The notes below the pieces were generated by a model. That model had not been told where the DNA came from and searched no databases. It worked only from the letters and a program-made list of their open reading frames with translations. Positions 35,037 to 44,728 of a stretch of 64,000 nucleotides of DNA are shown here, piece by piece (within the stretch, counting starts at the first letter, position 1; each line of letters opens with the position of its first letter). Source of the stretch: Ancylostoma caninum (taxonomy: Eukaryota > Nematoda > Chromadorea > Rhabditida > Ancylostomatidae); the NCBI GenBank assembly GCA_037903475.1, contig JBAJFG010000650.1, forward strand, positions 62,001-126,000, written 5' to 3'. A program made the translations under genes and the position numbers.

Positions 35037-37937
35037 TCAGGAACATATCCTCGCTTGTCGGGAGGTGCTGAGCTGCGACTCTTGCTTGAAGAGCCAGTGT
35101 CGGTACAGCCAAGGTGTTGACATTCCGTAATGTTGCTGCCATGCTGGTAACGAATCTTTCATTCGTGTTGTTGAATCCAAAGAAGTTGTTGTGATCGCAC
35201 GCGTGTTGCTTATGCACTTGGTCCTGCTCCGAGCGTTGGACGTTTCCATCATTCCATAGCGCACAGGCTTTTTTACGGCTTTGGTAGCTCCTTTCTTTCT
35301 TTTCTTTCTGGGGTGCTTCTTTCCGCGAACCTTAATCGCCACTGGTAGCACTTCTTTTCCGCTGTTTGTTGAATTCTCATGCTCTTCAAGCAATCGACGA
35401 TCGTCTCGGAATTTCAGGTAATCGTGATTCCAGAAAGTCCTGAATTTCCTCGCAGGTTTTCTGGGCTCCATCCGCGATCTCTGGTCTGGCAGTAGTTCCG
35501 AAGCGACGCCGTAGTCAGGGCTTCCTCTACCGCTGCTTAAGTGTTCATTTCCATGAGATGCACGGCATGCGTTGATGATTTTGTCCTTCAGTTTATCCGT
35601 GATTTCGTCGAAAGGATCTCCTGCTGTATCCGTGCCGCCTCTTATCGGACTCGTCTTCCTGTAGTCATCCATGGGAGTGGCTAGTACCAGTGCACTGAGA
35701 TGAATTTCAGCAGCAGTCGCCTTTTCCGTGATAAGGCTAGTTCCGGAGATGATGGAACCAAAGATACTCGGCGTGAGAATTAGCCCTGAGGGAAGTTTCT
35801 GCACCGGACTGCTATGTTCTAAGATCGTGCTAAGAAGATCTTGTCCGATGAGCAAGTCGGGCGACACCACTGTTTTCGCAAGTGATTCTTGAGCGACAAT
35901 GATGTTATTGCTTGATATGAAGTCAAGATCAGCTTCCGACAGCTCCGCTGTGCTCAACGACCTTGTCAGTTTTTCCTTCGTATGTATCGACAGTTTCCTA
36001 AGCTTCTTAGAGCTGTGAACGCTTTTAAGCGTGACCTGGACTTCGTCGGAGTCGAAGACTTCCTGCATTTCACCCATTCCAGAAGCTATGAACGATTTGG
36101 AGCCTGTTTTCCCTAGCTTGAGATCTTCGCTGAGTTCGGATTTGATAAAGCTCTTCTGTGCTCCGGAATCGAGAAGTAAGATGATGGGTTGATAATCCCA
36201 TTCAGCTTCATTAAATATCATCGCGGAGGCGATTTGTAGCACACACTGACTGTTAACCGTTGTGGTTCTCTCCGGTGTGGTGCACAAGTGGCGTCCGTTT
36301 TGTGAATGGTGCAAAGTTTGAACGCTTCTGTTGCCATCTTGCTGACGGTGACTGCAACTGGCTGGCCACTGGTGGGTACGAGTCGCTGGTGGCGGTTGGA
36401 CGTTCCTTCCTGGTAGTCTTGGAAGAGTGAGATAGCCTGTGTCCTGCCTTTTTGTTTCCGATAAGCAGAGCGATGAGTGGTGTCCTTCTCTGCATTTGGG
36501 ACACAATCCCATCATAGTACAATCCTTAGATTGATGATTCTTCGAAAAACACCTCCAGCATGCCTTTTGTTTTCGTACTTCAAAGCGGCGTGCCTGAGGA
36601 GTTGTGAACTTTGGGCAGCTATGTGGTGAGTGCGCTTGTCCGCACAAGCACATCCCTTTTTGCCTCCTTGGTGCGTTCATTTTTTCATCCCATCTGACGA
36701 TTTGTTGGGGAAGGCTGATTCGCTGATTGTCCTTCGCGAATAGAGTCTCTGTTGTAAGAGCCGTGGTCTCTCGAAGAGAAATGATTGTGTCGATCGTGCT
36801 CATGATTTCGGTGACATCGAATGAATGATCAGACTGCGACTCCTTCTGTATCGCCATATTGCAGATTACTTCAGGAAATTTGGAGAGAATCATGCGGCGC
36901 CATATCCGGTCTGCATTCATCGTCATCCCTGTCTGCTCCAGATGAATGATCCTCGCGTTAATTGCCTCGAACGTTTCTCGGCAACTTCTGGGATTGTCCG
37001 AAGCTCTCTGAATGTGTTCGATTTCGTTGATGATGATGTCTGCCATGTTGGCGGAGCGATCAAACTGTTTCTTCAGAATGTTGACAGCTGTGCTGTATCT
37101 GTCTCCTATGACAGGGATACAGCTCAATGCGGTAGCTGCCCTTCCCTTCAGTGCTTGTTTGAGGAACAGGAATTTGTCGATGTCGGACAACTCGTCATCA
37201 TTGTGAATGAGAGATTCAAACACTGTCCAGAAGCTGTGGAATTCTCTAAAGTCGCCGGAGAATGATGGTATTTCCAGCATCGGCCTTCGCAACCTGATTT
37301 GCCTTTCACTCCTGTTACTCGCGTTTCCTTCGGTGTCATGACTGGAGATGCTTAAACCTGTATCGCGCAGTGCATTTGATTGCTCACTCAGTTCATGTTG
37401 CCTGAACTGGACTTTGTTCTGCCATTGTACCGCTGAGACTTCCAGTTGATGTGATTCTAGTTCGAGATGTCTGTTGAGCTCAATCATCAACTTTTCTCTT
37501 TCCTTCTGATCTTGTCTTCCAGCGATGTGGTTTAATGCCGCACTGATTTGGGTTTCCTGCAGCTTGACTGCGTTTTGTATGGTAGTCAAAAGACGTGTCA
37601 GTTCTCCTATTTTTGTCCTGACATATTCTTCGCATTCAATCCTTTGCTCGGGAAAGGTGAATGGTTGTTTGAGTCGCTTCACGTCATCCTCAATTGACTT
37701 GATAAATGAGCAGGCGTTGTTGATTTTTGCCTTAAACACTTGCAGCTCGGCCATTCTACCTGACTGACTTCTGGTCAGTATTGCTCTTGGTTGCACAGGA
37801 AGCTTGATCGCTGTTCTGTTATCGGTTAAGGTTAGCGAGACCAGTGTCGCAACCTTTTGAGTGCGGTTCTTGCTTGCTGCAAGAGCACTTGTTGGGTATG
37901 GCAGCTGGTGTGTCTTGACACAGTTGTGAGGAAACAC
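35037..37937 (-). CDS. BEL/Pao gag-protease ORF fused in frame to an integrase-tail remnant
   Basis: A 966-residue ORF. The N-terminal third is helical. The gag core with PSFSGDFREFHSFW near residue 225 is the DUF1759 signature. Zinc knuckles are near 430-495 (CLCGQAHSPHSC, CWRCFSKNHQSKDC, CPKCREGHHSSLC). The retropepsin motif LLLDSGAQKSFI is near residue 588. After about residue 760 the RT should begin. Instead the frame passes into a basic tail with FRTFWNHDYLKFRDD near 830-850, which resembles the end of BEL integrase. RT, RNase H and the DDE core are absent although the frame is open. The ATG at 37937 is the first in the frame, after a 970-base leader. A second frame at 35217-34978 (- strand) with a hydrophobic end may be an env remnant. 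Confidence 0.85.
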   Translation of the reverse strand: MFPHNCVKTHQLPYPTSALAASKNRTQKVATLVSLTLTDNRTAIKLPVQPRAILTRSQSGRMAELQVFKAKINNACSFIKSIEDDVKRLKQPFTFPEQRIECEEYVRTKIGELTRLLTTIQNAVKLQETQISAALNHIAGRQDQKEREKLMIELNRHLELESHQLEVSAVQWQNKVQFRQHELSEQSNALRDTGLSISSHDTEGNASNRSERQIRLRRPMLEIPSFSGDFREFHSFWTVFESLIHNDDELSDIDKFLFLKQALKGRAATALSCIPVIGDRYSTAVNILKKQFDRSANMADIIINEIEHIQRASDNPRSCRETFEAINARIIHLEQTGMTMNADRIWRRMILSKFPEVICNMAIQKESQSDHSFDVTEIMSTIDTIISLRETTALTTETLFAKDNQRISLPQQIVRWDEKMNAPRRQKGMCLCGQAHSPHSCPKFTTPQARRFEVRKQKACWRCFSKNHQSKDCTMMGLCPKCREGHHSSLCLSETKRQDTGYLTLPRLPGRNVQPPPATRTHQWPASCSHRQQDGNRSVQTLHHSQNGRHLCTTPERTTTVNSQCVLQIASAMIFNEAEWDYQPIILLLDSGAQKSFIKSELSEDLKLGKTGSKSFIASGMGEMQEVFDSDEVQVTLKSVHSSKKLRKLSIHTKEKLTRSLSTAELSEADLDFISSNNIIVAQESLAKTVVSPDLLIGQDLLSTILEHSSPVQKLPSGLILTPSIFGSIISGTSLITEKATAAEIHLSALVLATPMDDYRKTSPIRGGTDTAGDPFDEITDKLKDKIINACRASHGNEHLSSGRGSPDYGVASELLPDQRSRMEPRKPARKFRTFWNHDYLKFRDDRRLLEEHENSTNSGKEVLPVAIKVRGKKHPRKKRKKGATKAVKKPVRYGMMETSNARSRTKCISNTRAITTTSLDSTTRMKDSLPAWQQHYGMSTPWLYRHWLFKQESQLSTSRQARICS

Positions 37938-38892
37938 GCTAGCCTGGTTGGCTCAGATGCGGTGCCTCTCTTCGGGTGATGCCAAGGATGCTTGGATCAC
38001 AACCAGACGTGGTGCCTTGTCTGATGAAGACACTCTGGTTAACTAGCAAGCTTGGCTATTGATGAGCCTGAGCTGTACTAGTAAACAGCAAGCGTGCCTG
38101 GTCGGCTTGAACGCTGTGCTGTTTTTTCCTCAGTGAAGGTGCGTGGACCTCACTAGGAACTGTGCCTTTGCGTAGGCAAGGGCGACTGAGAGACTGGCAA
38201 TGGAGGTGCCTGGTCTCTGTTGAGAGAGCAGTAAGCGTAGCGTGGACGCTTTACTGTCTTTTTCCACTGGTGAGGGTGTTGGACCCTACCAGTAATCGTG
38301 CCCTGCTGTGTGAAGGCTCGATTATAGAACAAAGGCTGGCAATTGGAAGCCGAGACCTTTGTCTATTAAACGGCAAAGCTTGGTCGCTTTGCTGTTTTTT
38401 TTTTGGAACTCGAGAGTTCTTGAGTTAAACTGCTCGAGCTGGAAGCAAGACAAGCTTTCGCGTTGCTCGACTTGTTGCACACTGCTCGTCTGGCTCAAGC
38501 CTCTTTGATTTTCCCTGGTTCCTTGAACGGACTCGCGAGGGAATGAGACTTTCAGAGCAGTGTGCTGCTTCCAAACCTGAGAGTTCTGGTTGAACTTCCC
38601 AAGTATTAACAAGAGGAGCGTTTGCTGTGCTCGTCCTGTTGCTCACTGTCGCCTAGCTACAGTCTATTGGTTTTCTCTGGTTCCGCGGACGGACTCGCAA
38701 GAGAAAAGACTGTCTGACAGTGGTTTTAGCCGTTCAAAACCTATCCCACTCTCTGGTTCCTTCGTGGAAGGACTCGCGAAGAGAGTTTTCAAGGATTTGT
38801 GGCTAGTGTGCTGCCACGCGGGTCCTTTGCCTAAGTTCTCTGGTTCCTTCGGTGAAGGACGCGCAAAGAGAACTCAGGGTAGGATCACTGGC
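37938..38892 (-). other. Structured 5' leader of the second BEL element
   Basis: This is non-coding sequence between primer site and gag. It holds at least three related hairpins (38084-38122, 38228-38258, 38370-38395) whose stems contain aacagcaagcgt-like arms followed by a T-run on the + strand. A second family of four related stem-loops of the type ctggttccttcg...ggactcgcga lies at about 38513-38543, 38676-38704, 38751-38783 and 38838-38872. Confidence 0.6.
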
Positions 38893-38905
38893 CGATGCAC
38901 CAATT
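38893..38905 (-). promoter_or_regulatory. Primer binding site for tRNA-Gly
   Basis: On the + strand GGCCGATGCACCA precedes the LTR by a few bases. On the - strand this is TGGTGCATCGGCC, complementary to the 3' end of nematode tRNA-Gly(GCC) including CCA. Coordinates are approximate by one to three bases. Gly-tRNA priming is common in BEL/Pao. Confidence 0.75.
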
Positions 38906-39259
38906 TGTAGGGCAGCCAAGAGATGGGGTGGACGACTGGGAATCACAGATTTATTCCCGCACACGGTAGATAATACAGACGAGTACAATATACATTCGGG
39001 CGCCCCTTTTATGCACCCAGAAATGGGCGGGGTTGACCCGATAAGGAACTGCTGTGGCTAAAGTGCCAATGGATATAACGATACAAAGGGGTGCCGCGCT
39101 AAGGGTCGACCCCGACTGCTCAATTGTCACTCTAAGTTGAGTGATTAGATACCTGAGTACAACTTCTGGCAAGAAATAGCTCATGGGTAAATACACAATT
39201 GATCTTTGATTCTAAAAGTTATAAGGAATACATGGTTGATGATCTATAAATCATCAACA
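38906..39259 (-). repeat. 5' LTR of the second BEL element
   Basis: It is the partner of 34409-34762. On the - strand it is followed by the tRNA-Gly primer site, which fixes the orientation. Confidence 0.93.
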
Positions 39260-39761
39260 ACAAAACTCAAAAAAATGGTGTGACACGAACCAACCTTCAC
39301 CAATTAAATTGTGTGCAGCTACTCTGATAACTGGATAAGGCAAACTCAGACAAGCCTGTCAAGCCACATCCCCAAGAAACAGAAGGCAGGCATTGCTGCA
39401 TGAGGAAGAACTGCTTCATTCTCACTGCTGCGAGCAGTACACCCCATGCTTCGGCTGCGTTAGGAGGGCTAGCTGCTGCCCGGTTAGCTTAGTTCGTTAT
39501 TCGTTAGACCTGCGTTCTCCACTCATGTTCTGCGTTCTACATGCTCCTTGCCACGTGGCGGCCCGCCTCCCGAGAAGTGAAGGCAGGCATTGCTGAGCTT
39601 AGTCGTGTCTCCGCTTTGGCGGAGGCAAGGCGAGCCCTGCGAGACTCGTCAGGCCGGCTGAGGCCTGGGTAAAACCGTGGATCAGTGCATTAATCGGTCA
39701 CACGAGATGAATGCGATGCGGATGCGTACGGGTGCTTCGTACATCTGAAGTCCACCGCAGA

Positions 39762-39806
39762 GCGCTTTTCGGGGCAGCGTCTAGCGAACGCTGCCCCGGA
39801 AAGCGC
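39762..39806. repeat. 19-bp hairpin in left arm
   Basis: 39762-39780 and 39788-39806 are inverted (GCGCTTTTCGGGGCAGCGT) with a 7-base loop. The counterpart in the right arm is 45132-45150 / 45158-45176. Confidence 0.8.
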
Positions 39807-40225
39807 ATACGCGTTCAGGAATATTTTTGGATCAGCTTAGGTGAGCATCCACTTATCAAGGTCGACAGTAGCAACACAGCCCCGCGCCCAGATTGAGCTC
39901 CCATCCTAGGTTTGATGCATGTAAACCAGTTCATCGCCCAAAAATCACAGCCTTTGCGGGCAAGCGCAGCAACAAAATAAGCTTTGGCCTCGTGCTGTAA
40001 CTGCTGTTAAGACGTGTTCGGCCTGTGTTCACCTTCCCGGAATATCTGAGAATGATACTATTCGGCGAAAACTTCATGCGCAAATAAAATGGAAACAGAT
40101 GACAACACAATAGACGCAAATGTATGGTAAATTCGGACCATACCTATCAGGAACAGCTCAAATAACTATCTCGGAGAAATAAGAAAAGTCGAAAGTCTTC
40201 TCGATATTACGGAAATTCTTTCCTG

Positions 40226-41363
40226 TTACCACCGACACAAAGCCTCACCATCACACTGGCCAGCAGGGCAGTCGGAACACACAGCTCCGACACGGTAAAC
40301 GTACTGGTTGACATTGTTGCCTCTTGAATGGAATCGTATTCATGCCTCGTAGTTCTTTCTTTCTTTTTCTCAGAAGTTTGAAATCTTACCCTGGGCTGTA
40401 CATGCATGACGTGACGAAATAACCGCCACAGCTCTGCACAGCACATCCAACACGTCGGTTGTTCCACCAGGCCATCTACAAATAAGCAACGGGCTTCAAT
40501 TCTTGAGGAAACGTCCACCACTTTGTCAATTTACTTAATTTTACCTTAGACCAGTTCAGAACATTCCGGCTTCCACGCCGGAACTCGCTCTGGTAGAACA
40601 TCATATTTGACCTCATGCCGAATCTTGCCAATTCGCTCCACCATGTAGCAAGGGCCTGCAAATAGAATTTGCAATCTTCAGGGCATTGCGGATTTCAAAA
40701 AAAAAATTGATTACATTTTGAATTGCTCCTACTGGTGTAGTGTGAACGGTGTTCAGAACGTGGAGGTTCTGTTTGTGTCCACCCAAAGCGCTTGCAGGCA
40801 ATGGGGTTTTTCTGCATGTGCTGACCGCTTGTTGTGCGTATGACTCTGCATTGCAGTCGTATTTCTAAAGCAGACGGGTCCTTCCAACTAAGATGCTGCA
40901 AAAAGCATGGATATCTTTTTAAATTCCACCTACCATACGATACATGATCGTAGCAGGAGGAGCGATTCCCCACCCAGCGCTGACCTCTGTTTGTCCTCTC
41001 GCAACTCTACCCCTAGAATTCACGTAACATACTATACTTGATGCTATACACGCCTATGGGAATGCTGACCTGAAGTTGTTGTGTAGGTTGAGTATAAGAT
41101 TCCTCATCGAATTGGTGAGCTTTGCATTGCCACAGTTTGGCTCTGAAAAAGTATTTCGAGTTGTCCATACTTTATGCATTAGAAAAAGCCACTCACTTGG
41201 CCAAGGCGGTCTCGTTGGCGCTGCCGTTGTTGCATTGCCTTGCGCTAACAGTGTCTCGAAAAGTGCGAACAGTATCTGAAAAGTAGGCTCACGAAGCTCG
41301 TGCCAACCATGTATTAATGTTAACTAATGAACTCACAACACAGATACTGAGAAAAGCTGCCAT
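40226..41363 (-). CDS. CAP-domain (SCP/TAPS, ASP-like) secreted protein, left copy
   Basis: This mirror copy of the gene at 43592-44728 begins at ATG 41363 and ends at TAA 40226. All eight exons can be followed on the - strand with GT-AG borders and no stops. The exon before the WWSE segment uses a standard tttgcag acceptor, whereas the right copy has tttgaag. The only signal-peptide change noticed is Val to Ile (FLSIC). The role is as for the right copy: a secreted CAP protein of unknown target, of the family expanded in parasitic nematodes. Its promoter lies in the inner part of the arm, so the two genes are transcribed away from each other. Confidence 0.85.
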
Positions 41364-41965
41364 GTTGCCCGATGCTGAGTGGTTATCTCTGCTGCTTATA
41401 TTTAGTTGTCACTCGCAGAGTGATCTTTGTGACCCTCGTATACTTTCACTGTTATTGGCACTCGCAGCATGCCAATTTCTGTTCCAACAATAGTCACCCA
41501 AATTCATTAGTCAGGTATGAGTAGCCACTCATATTCAAATATATCTGATCAACTGGAGTCCTTTTCGTGACAACGTTTGATTAACATTTATTATACAACG
41601 CACTCTACGTACTACATAATTCTGCCACGGTAAACGCTATGAAGATCGGGTGACGCAGTGCACTTTTCGTCCTTGTGGTGGATCGAGGGGGTGGGGGGGG
41701 GGGGTGATTTCCATACACTTTGTATTTGATACAGTTCATGCGTCTGTAGATTACCTTAGGAGCATCGTATGAATTCTGTATGAGTGTTTTTGCAATGCCC
41801 TGCTCCGTCAAATATTCAAACACGGTAATCAAAAAGGCGGAACTGAGACAAAAAGCATGAATAAAGTTGGATCGTGCTGAAAACTTTCCAAGACGTGAAA
41901 TCCCAGTTTAATTCATTCTCATTCATCGTACTTATTTACACTCAACATTCAAAAATATCCAGGGT

Positions 41966-42413
41966 GTTTAGCAGAGAAAACATGCATTTTAGCAAAAATA
42001 TGACTGCTCAACAACATAGCGAAGCATCTGACGAAATGTTGCCAGAACTTTGAATAGTGAAGGATCCCAATCAAATTAAGGCACTGCATAGCAAGGAGCA
42101 CTTCCAATACTACCAGTAAAGACAAAATTACAAAAGAGATCCATTACTGCTGTGCAGCAGATTCGAAACCGTTCAATGCGCAGTAGCACTCAGACATAAG
42201 CACCTCTATCGGCCTTCACCTTTCGACTTTGTCCAAATGAGGTTCTCAGATAAACATCAATGTCACGATTATTCGCAGGGCATAAGGTGTTTAGCAGAGA
42301 AAAAAATTGCATTTCCACAAACGACCACTCAGCAACATGGCGATGCATTTGACGAAGTGCAGCCATAACTTTAAATAGTGAGCAATCCTAATCAAATTGA
42401 GGCAGTGATTGAT
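41966..42413 (+). repeat. Diverged direct repeat pair in and beside the palindrome centre
   Basis: About 41966-42095 and 42284-42413 are diverged copies (gtgtttagcagagaaa, caacat-gcga-gcat-tgacgaa, aatcaaatt). The first belongs to the left arm, the second to the 0.8 kb spacer. The reverse copy in the right arm makes three related segments. Confidence 0.65.
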
Positions 42414-42878
42414 CAGAAGTAATACATATCAACAAGAATGTGCTTTTCAGATCTCGGAACCCCTTTCCTGCTGGTGGAACAAGGGCGAAACCTTCTTATA
42501 GCAAAGTTGTCGGTGGACCTCAGTATTACACACGTCTAAGGTTTTCTGCAAATGCATGATCTGTTAGCGAAAAGCCTACTTAGTTCAGTAAGTGTACGCA
42601 CATGATAATCAAACAAAAAGAGTAGCGTTTTTGGCGACTCCAACAATGGCGGTCAAATCATGACTGGAAAACTATGGAGGCTCTAGATAAGTCTTCTCTT
42701 GTTTTTATCGAATCTATGGTGAAGGGAGAGTGCATCACGTCATAACGACCGTAAAAGATGAAGTGATAGCGCATTAACTCACATCCTAGGCTCCATACCT
42801 CTGATCACGTCCTTAGGGATTCTGAAAGCTAATGCCTTGTTAATATTCGTGACATTTCTCCTTTCCAAGAACCTCACT
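42081..42878. other. Unique spacer of the inverted duplication
   Basis: About 800 bases with no gene recognised except the diverged repeat noted separately. Its length and non-palindromic nature argue against a simple fold-back assembly error. Confidence 0.6.
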
Positions 42879-43548
42879 CAACTTGATTGGGATTCTTCAT
42901 TATTCAAAGTTCTGGCAACATTTCGTCAGATGCTTCGCTATGTTGTTGAGTAGTCATATTTTTGCTAAAATGCAATGCTTTCTCTGCTAAACACCCTGGA
43001 TATTTTTGAATGTTGAGTGTAAATAAGTACGATGAATGAGAATGAACTAAAACTGGGATTTCACGTCTTGGAAAGTTTTCAGTACGATCCAACTTTATTC
43101 ATGCTTTCTCAGTTCGCCTTTTTTGATTACCGTGTTTGAATATTTGACGGAGCAGGGCATTGCAAAAACACTCATACAGAATTCATACGATGCTCCTAAG
43201 GTAATCTACAGACGCATGAACTGTATCAAATACAAAGTGTATGGAAATCACCCCCCCCCCCCACCCCCTCGATCCACCACAAGGACAAAAAGTGCACTGC
43301 GTCACCCGATCTTCATAGCGTTTACCGTGGCAGAATTATGTAGTACGTAGAGTGCGTTGTATAATAAATGTGAATCAAACGTTGTCACGAAAAGGACGCC
43401 AGTTGATCAGAAATATTTGAATATGAGTGGCGACTCATACCTGACTAATGAATTTGGGTGACTATTGTTGGAACAGAAATTGGCATGCTGCGAGTGCCAA
43501 TAACAGTGAAAGTATACCAGGGTCACAAAGATCACTCTGCGAGTGACA

Positions 43549-43558
43549 ACTAAATATA
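43549..43558 (+). promoter_or_regulatory. TATA-like element of the right CAP gene
   Basis: taaatataag stands about 40 bases before the ATG and is conserved in reverse at the left copy (about 41396-41405). Confidence 0.4.
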
Positions 43559-43591
43559 AGCAGCAGAGATAACCACTCAGCATCGGGCAAC

Positions 43592-44728
43592 ATGGCAGCT
43601 TTTCTTAGTGTCTGTGTTGTGAGTTCATTAGTTAACATTAATACATGGTTGGCACGAGCTTCGTGAGCCTACTTTTCAGATACTGTTCGCACTTTTCGAG
43701 ACACTGTTAGCGCAAGGCAATGCAACCACGGCAGCGCCAACGAGACCGCCTTGGCCAAGTGAGTGGCTTTTTCTAATGCATAAAATATGGACAACTCGAA
43801 ATACTTTTTCAGAGCCAAACTGTGGCAATGCAAAGCTCACCAATTCGATGAGGAATCTTATACTCAACCTACACAACAACTTCAGGTCAGCATTACCCAT
43901 AGGCGTGTATAGCATCAGGTATAGTATGTTACGTGAATTCTAGGGGTAGAGTTGCGAGAGGACAAACAGAGGTGAGCGCTGGGTGGGGAATCGCTCCTCC
44001 TGCTACGATCATGTATCGTATGGTAGGTGGAATTTCAGAAGATATCCATGCTTTTTGCAGCATCTTAGTTGGAAGGACCCGTCTGCTTTAGAAATACGAC
44101 TGCAATGCAGAGTCATACGCACAACAAGCGGTCAGCACATGCAGAAAAACTCCATTGCCTGCAAGCGCTTTGGGTGGACACAAACAGAACCTCCACGTTC
44201 TGAACACCGTTCACACTACACCAGTAGGAGCAATTCAAAATGTAATCAATTTTTTTTGAAATCCGCAATGCCCTGAAGATTGCAAATTCTATTTGAAGGC
44301 CCTTGCTACATGGTGGAGCGAATTGGCAAGATTCGGCATGAGGTCAAATATGATGTTCTACCAGAGCGAGTTCCGGCGTGGAAGCCGGAATGTTCTGAAC
44401 TGGTCTAAGGTAAAATTAAGTAAATTGACAAAGTGGTGGACGTTTCCTCAAGAATTGAAGCCCGTTTCTTATTTGTAGATGGCCTGGTGGAACAACCGAC
44501 GTGTTGGATGTGCTGTGCAGAGCTGTGGCGGTTATTTCGTCACGTCATGCATGTACAGCCCAGGGTAAGATTTCAAACTTCTGAGAAAAAGATAGAAAGA
44601 ACTACGAGGCATAAATACGATTCCATTCAAGAGGCAACAATGTCAACCAGTACGTTTACCGTGTCGGAGCTGTGTGTTCCGACTGCCCTGCTGGCCAGTG
44701 TGATGGTGAGGCTTTGTGTCGGTGGTAA
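43592..44728 (+). CDS. CAP-domain (SCP/TAPS, ASP-like) secreted protein, right copy
   Basis: Eight exons join in frame to 233 residues: 43592-43618, 43680-43758, 43813-43885, 43944-44022, 44092-44241, 44299-44409, 44479-44564, 44632-44728. There is a signal peptide over exons 1-2 (about 1-20), then a short Thr/Pro-rich linker. A single CAP domain has LILNLHNNFR (His56), GWGIAPPATIMYRM, YDCNAESYA, WWSELARF (Glu144) and CAP2 MYSPGGN, ending with a Cys-rich tail CSDCPAGQCDGEALCRW. The CAP1 motif reads VLNWSKMAW, so the usual His is Asn170. This is the size of single-domain Ancylostoma-secreted-protein-type molecules; their role is mostly unknown. A TATA-like aaatata lies about 40 bases upstream of the ATG. 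The exon 6 acceptor ends gaag, weaker than in the left copy. Confidence 0.88.

Larger units (their letters stand above)
34407..39259 (-). mobile_element. BEL/Pao LTR retrotransposon lacking RT, RNase H and integrase core, recent insertion
   Basis: Two LTRs flank one gag-protease ORF read on the - strand. The LTRs (34409-34762 and 38906-39259, 354 bp each) differ at one base that I can find (aagtgatgg versus aagagatgg). The 5-base word ACAAA stands at 34402-34406 and 39260-39264, a candidate target duplication if the LTR end includes two bases beyond the CA. Most of pol is absent by internal deletion, so mobility would need proteins from another copy. Confidence 0.9.
39682..42080 (+). repeat. 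Left arm of a 2.4 kb inverted duplication
   Basis: The sequence from tcagtgcattaatcgg at 39682 to about 42080 is repeated in reverse complement at 42879-45256. Arms differ by scattered substitutions and small indels (for example 10 versus 8 A/T in one intron run, and different G-run lengths near 41690 and 43255). Each arm holds one CAP gene. Confidence 0.92.

Noticed and set aside
34978..35217. Separate gene on the - strand at the end of the second BEL element
   Set aside because: Short, inside the element, and more likely an env remnant in another frame; mentioned only under the gag ORF.
41605..43350. A matching pair of 75-codon frames in the two arms
   Set aside because: They lie upstream of the CAP genes, contain a G/C run of different length in the two arms, and show no family; they match only because the arms match.
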